The notes under the pieces were generated by a model. It made no database searches and was not told where the DNA came from. It saw nothing but the letters and a program-made list of their open reading frames with translations. A stretch of DNA of 64,000 nucleotides from Zeugodacus cucurbitae (lineage: Eukaryota > Arthropoda > Insecta > Diptera > Tephritidae), in assembly GCF_028554725.1 (NCBI RefSeq), contig NC_071668.1, forward strand, positions 1,116,001-1,180,000, in the 5' to 3' direction. Shown in pieces: positions 1-11,991 of this stretch. The translations under genes were made by a program, and so were the position numbers. Within the stretch, counting starts at the first letter, position 1. Each line of letters opens with the position of its first letter.

Positions 1-3000
1 CAGATATTTGGTGCTATTGCGTGGCAGCGTTTTCAATTTGTATTTGTTTCATGACGCTTTAGGGGTTCCTAGCATTTTGTGACTAACAACAAATATCGTA
101 TTGGCCAAGAACGTATAAATAGTACGATTACAAATACGTTCTTTGTCTTTAATGCTCATTTAATGAATTTGTGTTGCCTACCTTTAGGCGTTTTATTCGT
201 TTCCGGTGTGTGATCACTATGGTTCGTGGTTCGTGTCTATGCTACTCTCTTCAGCTAAAATAGCAAGAAAAACGTAGTCTATACAAAGGCGCAAAATAAT
301 CAATTGAAATTGTATTAACTTGTCTGTATTGATTTAGCCTTACTTCGAAGAATGTCTACAATTAATGATTAACGAATAATGAAGTGATCCGAGCGCGAAT
401 TCACAAGTCCATTATCAACGGCTTGTGTCTTTCTATTAAGTTTTACATGGTAGATAAGAACAACCACTGGACCCGTTAGTATAAATCCCTCTTCAATTTG
501 AGTTTTCTGAAGAGTTGCAACAGTTGCTCTTCCATCGTCGCTATCATGATCACTAACAAAAGCTCTAAGAAAATAACGGGTGGTAATTTCCGAATGTCAA
601 TAGGATAAGTTAGGTTAGGTTGTACGGCTATTCTCGAGAGAAAAACCCTGAGAGTATCCGTTAGTTCACGAAATTGATTACAACACGTCCTTTAAGATTT
701 CAAATCCAACAGCGTGGATCCCGATGTGATAATGCTCAGTTAGAACCCTTACGTGTATGAAAGGTAAAAAGAAAAACGAAAATTTCTTAGGGTCTTAAAC
801 AAGCAATGTATTAAAAATATATTAGTCATTTACGTTTTTATCCTTGTATTGTCTTGATTTGTAGTTTCCTTTGCAAACCATTGATCATAATTAATGCGCC
901 ACAAAAACGATGTCAACTCGAAAGAAAGTAAATTCTTCCAATCGCCTTCACGGAGAGCATGCGTCTGTGTGGCTTTGCTGCAACGTCGGCGCTTTTTGAT
1001 GAATGTGACGGCGGGTAAAAATAACTTTTTCGGTGCAACTGCACTGAAGTGAAAAGAAATCGAAATCGAAACTGAAACCAATGTCAAAACAAAAGATCGA
1101 AAATAAAAACCAAAAACTCAAAACTCCAACGGTGCAACACGAATGGAAAGTGAATTGGCGCTGCCGCAACGCGTATAAATCAAGCGTTGGCATGTGTGAG
1201 CGCGAGCTGGCTGCCAGCGGCACTAAGCTTTTTCGATCCGTTCTGCATTCACGCTTAAGCCAAGCGGCTTGCGGGGTGTTTGGTGGAGTTTTTGTTTTGG
1301 CGAAATTCAATTGTGTTTGTGCCTCTGCAGCCAATTAAACTTGTTATGCCGCTGAGTGGAGGTAGGCTTGCAACACAATGGCACAATGCATATTTCATCT
1401 ATACAATGCCTTGGCTCAACGGCAGTGGCTGGTGCAAAGGAAAATACAATAACAAAAATGCAAAACCCCAAACGGTTGAGAAAATATTGGACAAGTCCCA
1501 CTCTGCCATCCCCGACGCTAAGCCACCTTTTCTAACGGGTGAAGAGCAGGCAACTGTTATTTATATTTATTTATTATTATTTATATTATTGCTGCTTTTG
1601 TTGTTGTTGTTGTCTTTGTCCATGCCACAGCGAATTATTGACCTTTTTCCTTATTTATATTGACCAGAGAACCACAAAAGCAAAATGAAAAAGAAAAAGA
1701 AAATCGAAGATCAATTTCGCATGCCTCTCCTTTGTTGAGCGCACAGGCGTGCAACACGACTCGCCGGGTGAGTTTTTATTTATTTTATTTTTTCGTTTTT
1801 GCAACATCCACTTGCAACTTGATTTGGCGAGACAAGCCGTCACTGCCGCGCATTCTGATGGGCGCGTTCCAATGGAAATGAAAGTCGGTGGCGGAATGCC
1901 GCACTTGCCACACAACCGCATGCCGTTGCGTCAGCGGTGGCGGCGGTCGTTCCCAGAGCTCAACTCGCACACACACACACTCACCGAGAAATCATTTGCA
2001 ATGCGGTGTATTTGCCCAATTCGGGAGCGCGTGTCGTGCGCAGCGGCGTCGGCCTTCGAAGAAAGTTGCTCCATTGACCTGCTTGTGTGTAATTGCGCTG
2101 AAGGTTGTTGGCCACACATGGGAATGCAGGTTTTTTGGTTTTACTTTTTCGGAGCTTATGCGCTGCAGCAGGATGCTGTCATACGTCTAATTGCGGCATG
2201 TGGGGAATCATTTCCCCTGGTCCGTTGCATGCGAGGCATGGGAGCAAATTAAAAAAATATATTCTCTATTTTGGCAGCGGCGAAATGTAATAAATAAAAT
2301 GTGTCATTGTCGCTGCTTTACCGTAATATAGAATACTGCTCTCAACGCTTTTCAACACCTTTAAAAGATTTTCTCGTCAATTGCCTTTTTTGCCCTTTGC
2401 ATTTCGCCAGCGCACCGCAAAATTTCCCAGGCTTCAGGCGGCGGTCCAGACGCGCCAGGCAATTAACGACGATTTGTTTTTTATTGACCCATTCAGGTGC
2501 TTATCGCGGTGCCCATAGGCTTCCTTGCGTCCACTACTGCAGCCGGTGACTGATCGCGCCGCGACGCAAGAGCAACTGTTTAATGAAAAAATCATCGATC
2601 GTAAAACTTAATGTCGCCGCCGCTAATCCCTACATCACTGTTGCAAATTGCTTGCCACAAATCACTGTGGCATGCACACAGTTACGCGCGAGACGACACT
2701 TGGCCACTCAGATGCTCAATTACGCGCCGCCATTCCGAGGCGGCACCTCGGGTACACAAAGCAAACGAGTTTCACACACTCCAGTCGCGCGCAGATAATA
2801 CTGCTGTGGCAAGCAATAGACGTTGCAGCATCAAAGAATCATTAGCTGCTTCACGCGTCTCGGACACTGCTTGTACATTGTAGTGACGGCTTCAAAGCGC
2901 GTTGCGACCGATTAGACGCAGCATGCAACTGCGATTAGCGGTGTGATTTACGCATTATTTCTTGGTAGTGTTGTTGTTGTGTTGCACACTCAACTCATTT

Positions 3001-4990
3001 ATCTTTCCCCCTGAAACTGAGTGTGGTCTAATCTTCAATTTTTTAGTTCTTAAATCGAAACCTGTGTTCTATGACTCTATGGCGTTCTGATGACCCGTCG
3101 CGCAATGGTGCATTTACCTTTCACATGCAACCTTTCGTGCGGTCCGTATTTAACCCTTCTTCAGGTCTTCAAAGGCGCAGGTAAAAGCGCGTAGAACATG
3201 TTTGGTGTGGCAATGTAAAGAAATGTTAACGGAATGGCCAACAATTACCACCCAGAATTATAAACTAAGTGTCAAAGCACATCGCTTTAGAGACTCTCTA
3301 CAGTGTGTCTTGTATCTGCGATTTTAAGACTCACCAACTGGAAGAAAATCATCATTCTGCCTCCTTGACCAACTTAGACCTTGCAGGCCCCAACACTCGC
3401 CAATAATAGAGCGTCTGCAATATGTAGTGTGAGCGCAAACGCATCAAATAAATCATAAGAATTATGGACACTTTCGCAACAAAACTAAAAAAACAACAAC
3501 AAAAACAACCAACGAGTCTCTGAAAACCCATTTAACGTCCACTAAATGACGCAGCGCCATCATGTATGCATGTTGCATGCAACACATATATTTTTAAGAA
3601 ACCTCGCGCTAATTTATAGCACATCATCGCGTGTGTGTGTGTATGTGCCGTTATAAATGTTTGTGTGTGTGTGTGTCGGCGTTGTGCACATAAAAGTGCA
3701 TTAAACACTTGATAAACATAGCTGCCTAGCTTAGCACTCGTTGGGAGTACTCGTTTCGGCTGCGTTTGCCACCTTTGAAAAGCAAACAAAACGGCACAAG
3801 AATCGCTTCAGGACAACCGTGCAACGTGCAACATGTTGGCGCTGCTGCATTTGGCTCACTTTGTGCGCTCACACAATCCAACGGCGCGACACTTTCGAAG
3901 GTGTATGTGTGTGTGGCATGCATATCGATTGCTTTTGCTTTTCGTCAGTCTTTATGAGGTGTTTGTTGTTGTTGCCACTTGCAACATTTGCAAGTGGGTC
4001 AACAGCTTTGGTGGTTTCACTGGTAAATGTGTGACTGTGAATTTTTCCATGCCTCATTTGAGGCGTTTCGCTGCCTTTTCGGGCCTTCGTGCTATGTTGT
4101 TGCAGATGCCGCTTTTGATGCTATGATTGTTGTTGTTGTAGCGCAGTGGGTTGGTCGATTTATAGGTTTGACGATGTCTCGAAGCCACTTTGGGCAAGCC
4201 AGAAAACGCCAGAGTGGATAAAGCCGGCTTAGATTCAAAGGCAGAATGATAAAAGTGGAGGAAAGAGCGGCGGAAGTGGAGTAAAATATGATAATACGAA
4301 AAATTGTGGTTCTAAGCATGCCTTTTACTTTACACATATTTTCAATGAGCTCGCTCCGTGTTGTTGTTGTAATATAATTGACATTTCCAACGCAAGAAGT
4401 TCACTTTACAAATACTTACATATATATAAGTATGTATTTACAGTTATTTCACACTTCTAATTTTATAACTTTATTCTTTCGTAAGTAACTTGTCTAAGCC
4501 CACACGAAGATTTGGTAGAAAATCTCACGCCCACATTTGAGATAGACAACACCAAAGACAACAATATATCGGATTATGTCTACGAGGGCTTTTGATGTTT
4601 TCATTTAAGTTTTCTGCTTTTGACATTTTCAACGCGCTTGCGCATGGCAATGTTAACACCTTTTTTTGGGTTGATTGGATTGCCTGACACATACCCATCC
4701 ACACATATGCAAATGTATATTATGTTAAAACATGTCGCTCAAACGAAAATGGCGGCCACCTTTGATCACAACAACCTGAAGTGGACGTCAACTCAGAAAA
4801 TAATAATAAACTCAAAAATGACGGAAATGTTTACCGAAATGTAAACGAAATAATTAATACATAATAACTGCGTACGTTTACGATTGTGTTACATTTTCGA
4901 CTATCAAAAAGCAATGAATATTTAAATATAAAAGATTGTCTTTAAAAAAGACAACTCCAAGAAGACTTAAGAAGACAAAATGTGGACGTA
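1..4990. other. Non-coding flank, no gene seen
   Basis: No open frame here has a recognisable domain. Longer frames (for example around 1280-1663 and 1749-2252) overlap each other on both strands, have skewed low-complexity composition and look like chance. Visible items are CA/GT dinucleotide runs near 1970-1982, 3630-3642 and 3662-3676, scattered TTG runs, a short GTTAGGTTAGGTTG stretch at 609-622 resembling the LINE tails elsewhere in the window, and a perfect 14-bp palindrome at 3571-3584. It is upstream of spire or belongs to an unseen neighbouring gene's intron; the sequence does not say which. Confidence 0.6.
3571..3584. repeat. 14-bp perfect palindrome TGTTGCATGCAACA (copy 1)
   Basis: The 14-mer equals its own reverse complement. 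The identical 14-mer occurs again at 35790-35803. Palindromes of this type can be homodimeric protein sites, but I do not know a factor for this exact word. Confidence 0.6.
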
Positions 4991-5014
4991 CCTCAGTCAA
5001 ATAATTATATGTGC
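4991..5014 (+). repeat. Left terminal inverted repeat of the Tc1-like element
   Basis: 24 nt identical to the reverse complement of 6514-6537; begins directly after the TA at 4989-4990. Its inner end, TTATATGTGC, recurs in the subterminal repeat. Confidence 0.92.
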
Positions 5015-5135
5015 ATTTCTGCTTTTGTTTATATTTCTTATTCACTGTTATTTTTTGGATTTCGGTAAAGTTTCACAAACTTTTCTCGTTCGTTGTACAG
5101 TTACATTAAGAATGTGCTTGTGAATTGGGTATTGC

Positions 5136-5157
5136 ATAGTAAATATTTATATGTGCA
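5136..5157 (+). repeat. Left subterminal repeat (likely transposase-binding DR)
   Basis: 22 nt that match the reverse complement of 6337-6358. It contains TTATATGTGCA, the same core and orientation found at the inner edge of the left terminal repeat, giving an IR/DR arrangement. In other Tc1 elements such direct repeats bind the transposase; that role is inferred here. Confidence 0.8.
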
Positions 5158-5300
5158 AAATCAGTTTAGCGTATCTTTCTTACTGATAGTGTCGCAGCAA
5201 AAACTTTTTTGGCTAAAATTTGTTTTCAAAATTATTGTAGGTGCATTAACTTAATAAATTATTAAACATTTGATTACATTTATTTAACTTTAAGCCTAAA

Positions 5301-6276
5301 ATGCCTCGTGGTACTAGTTTATCAGCCGAGGAACAAGTAATAATCATAGGAATGCATGAAAGCGATTCCAAAATGGCTCTAGACCAAAGCGACGTCGGCA
5401 CTGTATCTCAAAATTTTTTAAAAACCCCCTAATTATGGTATAGTGCGACGCAGCGGACGAAAAACAACATTTATGAGCGGTGGGAAAGGATGATTCGACG
5501 GCTAGTAGTTGCGGACTTGATCAGCAGCGATCAAATATGGACCTAGTTAAGACAGAAAATCACAATAAATATAATTTTTCCAATTATATGATAAAAATCA
5601 GTTTCTGAAACACACCTCCATGGCACCTAAACCTACGCTAAAGAAAGACACAATAAAGCACATTTGAGGTTTGCAAATCAATACCAATTCTGGGTCGATG
5701 AGTGATAGAATACAGTCTTTGAAAACGAAAAAAAAAAAATTAAATTTGGTCGGTCCAGATCATTGAAAATAATATTGGAGAGATTCGCACCAGGAACGAC
5801 GGTCCTGCTACAAGCGATGTTTTGGAAGCGGAACCTTGATTTCATGGGCTGCATTTTGCTGCTTTAGAAAGCTATCTACATGTTTTATTTTCACTAAAAT
5901 GAATGCTCTTATCAATGTAGATCTTTGGACGGCGAGTTAATAAAATTTGCTGGCAATATTTATGGCATAAAACTGGACATATCGAAAGGATAACGCTTCA
6001 ATCCACACGAAGAAGATCTTTAAAGACCGGAAAATTCTGGTATTACAATGTGCAGCATTGAGTTCGAACCTAAATTCTATTGAATATTTCTGGGGGAACC
6101 TCTCTGCTCCTGTTTTCCAAAACGGAAAGCAGTTTGAGACAGTACGTCACATTAGTTTAGCCATAAAGCAAGAATTTGCCAATATTTACATAACTATTCT
6201 ACAGTCAGTAGTTAATTCTCTGATTAAGCGGCTTAATTTAGTTTTAAAATATAAGGACAATTCTACTGACTATTAA
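5301..6276 (+). pseudogene. Tc1-like transposase pseudogene
   Basis: An ATG at 5301 opens a 43-codon segment, starting MPRGTSLSAEEQ, that resembles the N-terminal helix-turn-helix of Tc1 transposases and ends at a stop (5430-5432) just after VSQNFLKTP. Downstream, in shifted frames, I can read a remnant of the first catalytic block (near 5725, where the expected Asp-Glu-Lys reads Asn-Glu-Lys), the VWAAF-like block near 5840, the DNASIH block near 6000, and the C-terminal block LNSIEYFWG (from about 6070) with the DDE glutamate. The last part is open from about 6058 to a stop at 6274-6276 and ends in the usual NSTDY-like C-terminus. Several frameshifts and the lost Asp make it non-functional. 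Family assignment rests on the ordered motifs plus the element ends. Confidence 0.85.
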
Positions 6277-6336
6277 AATAAACATTTCTTTCAGTTAAAC
6301 TCAAATGTATAGGATTTACTGGTGAAAATAGTAAAA

Positions 6337-6358
6337 TGCACATATAAATATTTACTAT
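6337..6358 (-). repeat. Right subterminal repeat (likely transposase-binding DR)
   Basis: Inverted partner of 5136-5157, about 180 bp inside the right end, mirroring the left side, where the inner repeat lies about 145 bp from the end. Confidence 0.8.
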
Positions 6359-6513
6359 TAGCCTCAGCTTCAATTCTGTTTTATAGTCTAAAAAATATTT
6401 TGAAATTTGTTAATTTTTTGTTTTTTATATCTTATACATTAATAATAACAAAACTGCATACTCAGCAATATTTTGCAATTTTGTAATCTTAAATTTTTTT
6501 GCAAAAAGTTCAG

Positions 6514-6537
6514 GCACATATAATTATTTGACTGAGG
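6514..6537 (-). repeat. Right terminal inverted repeat of the Tc1-like element
   Basis: Perfect inverted partner of 4991-5014, followed by TA at 6538-6539. Confidence 0.92.
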
Positions 6538-7629
6538 TATTTCCGATGTTTTTCAACTTTCTTCCAAAACTTGACAAAATTGGACTACGGTCTCTGAGAT
6601 CTTCAATGTGACTTATTTTAATAAAATTCCGTCAGCATCCTACAGATATTCGAGATCACATTTCCTGTTATAAATTTTCACTAATATTTCGGAAAATTCC
6701 ACACTCTTTACATTTCCAATATAATGGTCTATCTGAAGCTATCCATTTTATGTTAATTTTACTTTTATTTTTTTCCTGGAAAATACTTCCCGACTTTCAA
6801 ACGAATTTTACTTGTTCAATCGCATTTCCAACATGTGTTTTTGGGGCGTTCGTTATGGTTGACTACATTCACTGGGCGTGCATAAATTTCACACATTGAG
6901 ATATCCGAATGCGAGCAACATGTTTGGCTGGCCCGACAGAAGAAACGGTGTTTACCGTATGGTTACTATATGTACATATGTACATATTTATATTTTCGCA
7001 AAAAGAGCCACCTACACAAACTGTAGACCACAACAAAATGATACAACAAACATACATGCTTTGAATATATGTGTGTTTATTGTAGTAACTCTATTTTGAG
7101 GTGTTACCTCACTTTATGGCCGCGTCTTTTAGTGGTCACTGCAGCCCACTTTCAGTGCTTTAGCAGCAGAAATCTTAATCCCTTGCAAGTGTGGGTGCCC
7201 ATTCTCGAGCGAATTCAAAATGGAAAACAAGCTTCTTTTGGTAACTAAATGATTCATATGTAGAGTCTGATCGTGTGTAATAAAGCTGCATAAATATAAA
7301 TAACGCTACACAGCACAGCGCAGCCGCGTCTGCGTATGGAAATGGCTGTCGGGTAATTTGCAGAGTTGCTTGACTGTTAATTTGTCTTGTGGCACTGTAA
7401 TTTATCTTCAGCGAATTTGCAAAATTTCAACACACATGCGGCTCAAGCACGTTGCAACATTTGCATATATGAGCTACGCTCGTAATTCTGTGGCCCAAAT
7501 GCAATGGATCACCATAATTGTAGTCAAGTAGACAAGCAACTGTTTATTGGCTTCCGTTTGCAATCAATTTGAGTGCTTAATTCAACTTAAACACAATTAC
7601 CCGTTGCAGGGTTTGTGTGTGTGTATGTA
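6538..7629. other. Non-coding, nothing recognised
   Basis: AT-rich DNA between two transposons. Short frames around 6869-7099 overlap on opposite strands and show no domain. A palindromic ATGTACATATGTACAT stretch near 6968 is the common simple-sequence type of these genomes. Confidence 0.6.
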
Positions 7630-8090
7630 CAATGTGTGTTCAAAAAGTAACGAGAATTTTTGTTCTTTTTTTAATTATTCATGTGTTACGTCGCCTTAAA
7701 AATTTTGCCACATTCGATATTATACACTCATGCCAGCACTACTTCCAATCATCGACTCACTTCTCAAACTCGATTTTTGGCATAGCCTTTGGTTCTTTCA
7801 GCGATTTCTCTTATGCTTGTAAAACGACGGCCTTTATTTTTTGAAATAGGAAAAAGTCACATGGAGCCATGTCTGGCGAATATCGAGGATAGAGCATCGT
7901 TAGAGTATTGCTTTTGGACAGAAATTCACGAACGAGCAAAGAAGTGTGAGATTTTAACAAACGAAAAGCTCGTAAAACACGTCTAAGCTGCTGAAAAATT
8001 GTATGCTACTTCGGTGGCTTGACAACAGAACTCTCGAAATCCGTGCAATTGAAATTTTTAAAATTCCCGTTATTTTTTGAGCACACCACT
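7630..8090 (-). mobile_element. Internally deleted mariner element with both ends
   Basis: The left end reads TGTGTTCAAAAAGTAACG after a TA at 7628-7629. The right end, read on the - strand, is TGTGCTCAAAAAATAACGGG next to a TA at 8091-8092. At 461 bp it is far shorter than a full mariner (about 1.3 kb). On the - strand it retains the C-terminal third of a mariner transposase: YPRYSPDMAPCDFFLF (around 7845-7895), which holds the third catalytic Asp of the DD34D triad, then a decayed stretch resembling LKEPKAMPKIEFEK and a CIIS-type segment. Stops interrupt it. The N-terminal half and first two catalytic Asp are deleted. Two related fragments occur at 16296 and about 50700. Confidence 0.82.
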
Positions 8091-10669
8091 TATGTACATA
8101 ATCAGAGAGATTCAATTGATTGCACGTTCTTTTTACTTTAATGTGATTAAATGCTAAATTTAAAAGCATCTCGCAAAATATTTCTAATATTAGAGTCAGT
8201 ATCGCTCGAACACAGTCCTTCCTTAATTGTTGATTATGCTTTGATCGGGATTGAGCCGATCATCAGCCGCGTTTTAATAACACATTGACTTTGGCTTTAT
8301 TTCGGAGCATCTTAGCGTTGCTGCTTCGTTATTAAATAATTTAAAAAATAATAATAATCTTTCTCCCACCAACTGCTGCTGACTCCAACAAACTCAACAA
8401 CATAACATTTTCCAAGCAAATATTCTAAACAAAAACAATTTTTTATTTTATTTTATTTCAATTCGCTAATATGGATATCAGATGCCAGAAGCGGCAGCAG
8501 CAGCTAAAAAGGCCGGCAACATCACATCAGCATAAGTGCAAACAGTTGTTGTCGCAAAGGTTGGCGCGCGAAAAGTTCAAATGCAGTTAAGCTTATTTGC
8601 CAGCGCAGCGTCAGCGAGTGCTAATGTACTTCACACATTTTCCCATAAAACTTCACCCACCCGAACATGAGCATGAACGACAAGCGTGTGAGCGTTTGAG
8701 AGTGTGTGTGTTGTTGTTGTAGAAGTGAATCGGCCAAATGCAAAGTGGCGCACCTCGATTTCAATGGGAACTTGCCGCTTTTGGCATTTTGTGGCTGCCG
8801 GCGACGGCTGCTGTGATTGCGGACGAGTATCAATTGTTGTTGTTTTTGTTGTCATTGTTAACACCGTGGGCAGAGGTTGAATTGAATATCGAACATGGTG
8901 CACAACAACTCCAAAAAAAGGCGCAATGAGCCTCACCTCTTGCCCAGAATCGCCGCTCAAAGGCGAGCGCTCAGCTCAGCCAATTTGCAGCTGCTCAAAT
9001 GCAGTGGATTTACTTAATTCGCTCGAATGGCGATTGTGATTGTGTGATGATTGAACTAAACGCTTGAAAGCCATTTAAGAGGCGGATGTGTTACACACAC
9101 ACACCAATACAAGCATATTGGCATTTGTGGGTGAGGAGTTGATCTACGCTTTGGCGCATAAAAACCAATTTCACAACTGAGAAGTTCGGAAAAATATTTT
9201 TCTTACTAAATGTACCCATTTTGGTGAAATTCTAGAGCAGCTTTGCGTTCATTCATCAGAAGCCTCGACACCAAATGACACAGTTACGCGCACACAAGCG
9301 AGTGGCGAATTCTCGTCGCAGCGAGTGAGTTACGCGGCAGTCACAGTCGAAAAGTCGTAAAATCTCTCGACACTTTGACAGGCAGTTTGCAACAAGTGCT
9401 TACAACAACAACAATGACAACAAGATAGAAGTTGGTATGCTGTCAACCGTGCCTTTATTTGATTGCAGACATTTCTAAATTAACCACAAAAACAAAAAAA
9501 CAACGAGACACACTAAAAAAACCGAAGCTGAGGCTGAAGCTGAAGACAAGTAAACGCAGAAACAGGTGACTGGTCGACGGCAGAGGGGGAGTAGGCAACT
9601 AGAACGCCCTCAAATTGGATGAAATTTGTGGTGAAATTCTTCTGTGATGAGTCGCTAGTGAAAATTTGGACAAGTGTGCTGCCAGATTTGTGGAAATTTC
9701 AAATTGAAGAAATATATTAAAATTGTGAAAATATTTTAATTTCAAGAGAAAAAAAATCTTCTGAGCCAGTTTAAAGCTTCACATATACATAGTTCCACCG
9801 GGTATTTGGAGCCTCTAGTTTGGTTAAAATCATTAGTGAAATTTTTTTGGATTTTGTTTTTGTTTTGTACTCATTATTTTCTTCCTTTTTTTGATGCCTG
9901 CTAATGTTGTTTTTTTCATTAATATTTGCCCAAAATGACCCATTGATGAATGCTCAGCCATCAGCGTTTATTACTCAGTCATCAAATCAGCTATGGAACA
10001 AAAAAATGGAACAACAACAATTACCCAAAAACCGAGTACTAACAAAAAACGTGTGACATTACCGGCAAACGAGAATTTTTGTTGTAGTGTACACACACTA
10101 ACGAGTATATGCGTGTGAGCAATTTGTGATATAACTGTTTTTTCAGCATTGTGCCGAGAGTGACTCGTTTTGATGATTTCCACTGGGTTTGTTCAACTCT
10201 TTTATGCGCTCCAATTTCTTCTTACATTTCGCTTTTTCCACAGCTGCCCCCGAAAAGCATACGCGCCGTAATGACTGCGGCCAATTGCTGAATCGCACAT
10301 TCCGCGCAATGATAATTCACTTTTGTTATCTTTTATTGAGTTCCCACAATTGGCTTTCTTAGATATTAGATGTTTGTTGTTTGTTTTGTTGTTTTGACAT
10401 TGAAGACTAATTTCATCGTTTGAGAGTTTGAGCTTAACGAAGAAGAAGTTAATCTCTAAATGATGATTGACCACATTGAAGACTTGAGAAATAGAAAATG
10501 CTGCAAATCTTGATGTAAGTGTCGAATGTCTTTGGGAAATTGTGGTACATTCTGCGGAATACTAGATATTTAATGAAAATTATATCTTCAGTGAAGTTAT
10601 ACTCTCGGGAATTAGCAAGCTCTCAGGCTAAACCTCCGACCCAAAGTATAATATGTCCTTTTAAAACCA

Positions 10670-10860
10670 AATGACGGTCAAAGTCGACCGGCTACAAAGA
10701 CCGGAAAAAAATTCCCGGAAACCATCTCCACGACAGTCGGTTCTACGTAACCGGAATGGACCCGGGTCTTGTACGGTCAAGGAGTGTCAAATCGACAGCA
10801 TTCCTCGGAATAATTTGAAGCATATTTTATGGCGCTAAGACAACAACAACAACAACCGTA
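10670..10860. repeat. Dispersed repeat, CCGGAA-containing
   Basis: A GC-richer patch in AT-rich surroundings with repeated ACCGG words (GTCGACCGGCTACAAAGACC, GTAACCGGAATGGACCCGGG) and ending in a CAACAACAACAACAACCGTAG tract. I recognise this kind of sequence as interspersed in fruit-fly genomes, possibly the 3' part of a retroelement, but cannot name the family. The boundaries are approximate. Confidence 0.35.
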
Positions 10861-11950
10861 GAAGTTATGGGTTTAGAAAAGAGTCTTCTTCTCATACAAT
10901 ACGGAGAGATGTGAAACTCGAGTTCTAGAATTACACAAACAAATTATCTCCCGAAATTCCCAAACTACCAACGATTTACAGCTGTAATTAATCAATACTC
11001 ACTTAAATTGAAGCATATCGGAGCCTTCTTTATTTCTTTATTCTAATAAATTCAGAAAATTATTGCATTTCTTCCAACAGTTGGCAGTAATTTGAAGAAA
11101 ATCACAACGCAATTTGAACAGCAGGTGAGAGTGGATTAATGGGAACACAAATTATTCCTTACTCATGGCTAATGACTGCATTATTTCGATGCTTTTACTA
11201 TTATTCTAAGTGCTTTATCTACTTTCTCTGCTTTTCACAAGCTTTCTTCAATTTTCACAGCATCAACTTTGAATGGCTAATATCTAGAATAACTAAATTT
11301 TCCAAAGTAATGATGACATTAGATTTCTTTAACAGACAGCAGCGATCGGACATTAGAAGACAGACTAGGAGGAGGGTATATAAGAGCCAAGAGCGTAAAT
11401 GAATTGCGCAAATGGCAAAGTGAAACCTGTTTTACCCCGTTATGGTGGAAGTTTCATAGACCTTTCAATCGTCGCGCAATAAATTCAAAGCGCTCAATAT
11501 TTCCGTTCCATTTACAGGTGACGGAGGCGCAGCCTCGCACACGAGGAAGCAGCTGTGAGTGCTAGCGACTCTTTCGCAATGGGACCTTATAATTCAGAAT
11601 TTATGAAGACATGACCACTCATACTCGTACAATACAATCGCGGAAAAGCGCTTGTTCGAGTGCTAATGGCGCTTTTTATTGACGCCATACAAAGACACAT
11701 GCAGAGTTGCATTATTGAAAGGCAACTTTCTAAGACAAGCAGCCAAAGGCAATCTGCCAGTAATTGTTTGGCAAATTGATTTTTCCAGCCGCGGACGCAC
11801 ATGTCTCTTTGTTGCCCTTTTTCACAAGTTTGCTGTTGTAGAAAGCAGAAAGAATATTAATTGCTTTGTCAGAAGACGCGCTCCCTCTGCCCGTCTCGAA
11901 ATTGTCAAGCTTTGCAACACTTTGCCGCTCTAACAGATGTGTGCTGTTGT

Positions 11951-11991
11951 GGCAAGTTGCAAGTGGCAAGTGGCAAGTGGCAAGTGGCAAG
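11951..11991 (+). repeat. GCAAGTG heptamer tandem repeat
   Basis: About five head-to-tail copies of GCAAGTG, the first being GCAAGTT. A small minisatellite with no sign of function. Confidence 0.85.

Larger units (their letters stand above)
4991..6537 (+). mobile_element. Tc1-like transposon, full length but inactivated
   Basis: A 1547-bp element with perfect 24-bp terminal inverted repeats (4991-5014 and 6514-6537, beginning CCTCAGTCAAATAATTATAT). It is flanked by TA on both sides (4989-4990 and 6538-6539), the target-site duplication expected of the Tc1/mariner superfamily. A second inner inverted pair of 22 bp lies at 5136-5157 and 6337-6358. Between them are remnants of a + strand transposase with Tc1 features from N- to C-terminus but broken by stops and frameshifts. 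Both ends are complete, so this was a full-length insertion that later decayed rather than a truncated fragment. Which named Tc1 lineage it belongs to (Bari-like is one possibility) cannot be settled here. Confidence 0.9.

Noticed and set aside
1749..2252. 167-codon frame on the + strand
   Set aside because: Contains no recognised domain, overlaps frames in other phases and strands, and begins without ATG context; composition looks random.
6061..6070. GTTCGAACC as a tRNA T-arm
   Set aside because: It lies within the Tc1 transposase C-terminus and no cloverleaf or B-box/A-box spacing surrounds it.
11378..11386. GTATATAAG as a TATA box of a gene
   Set aside because: No initiator at about +30 and no downstream coding region.
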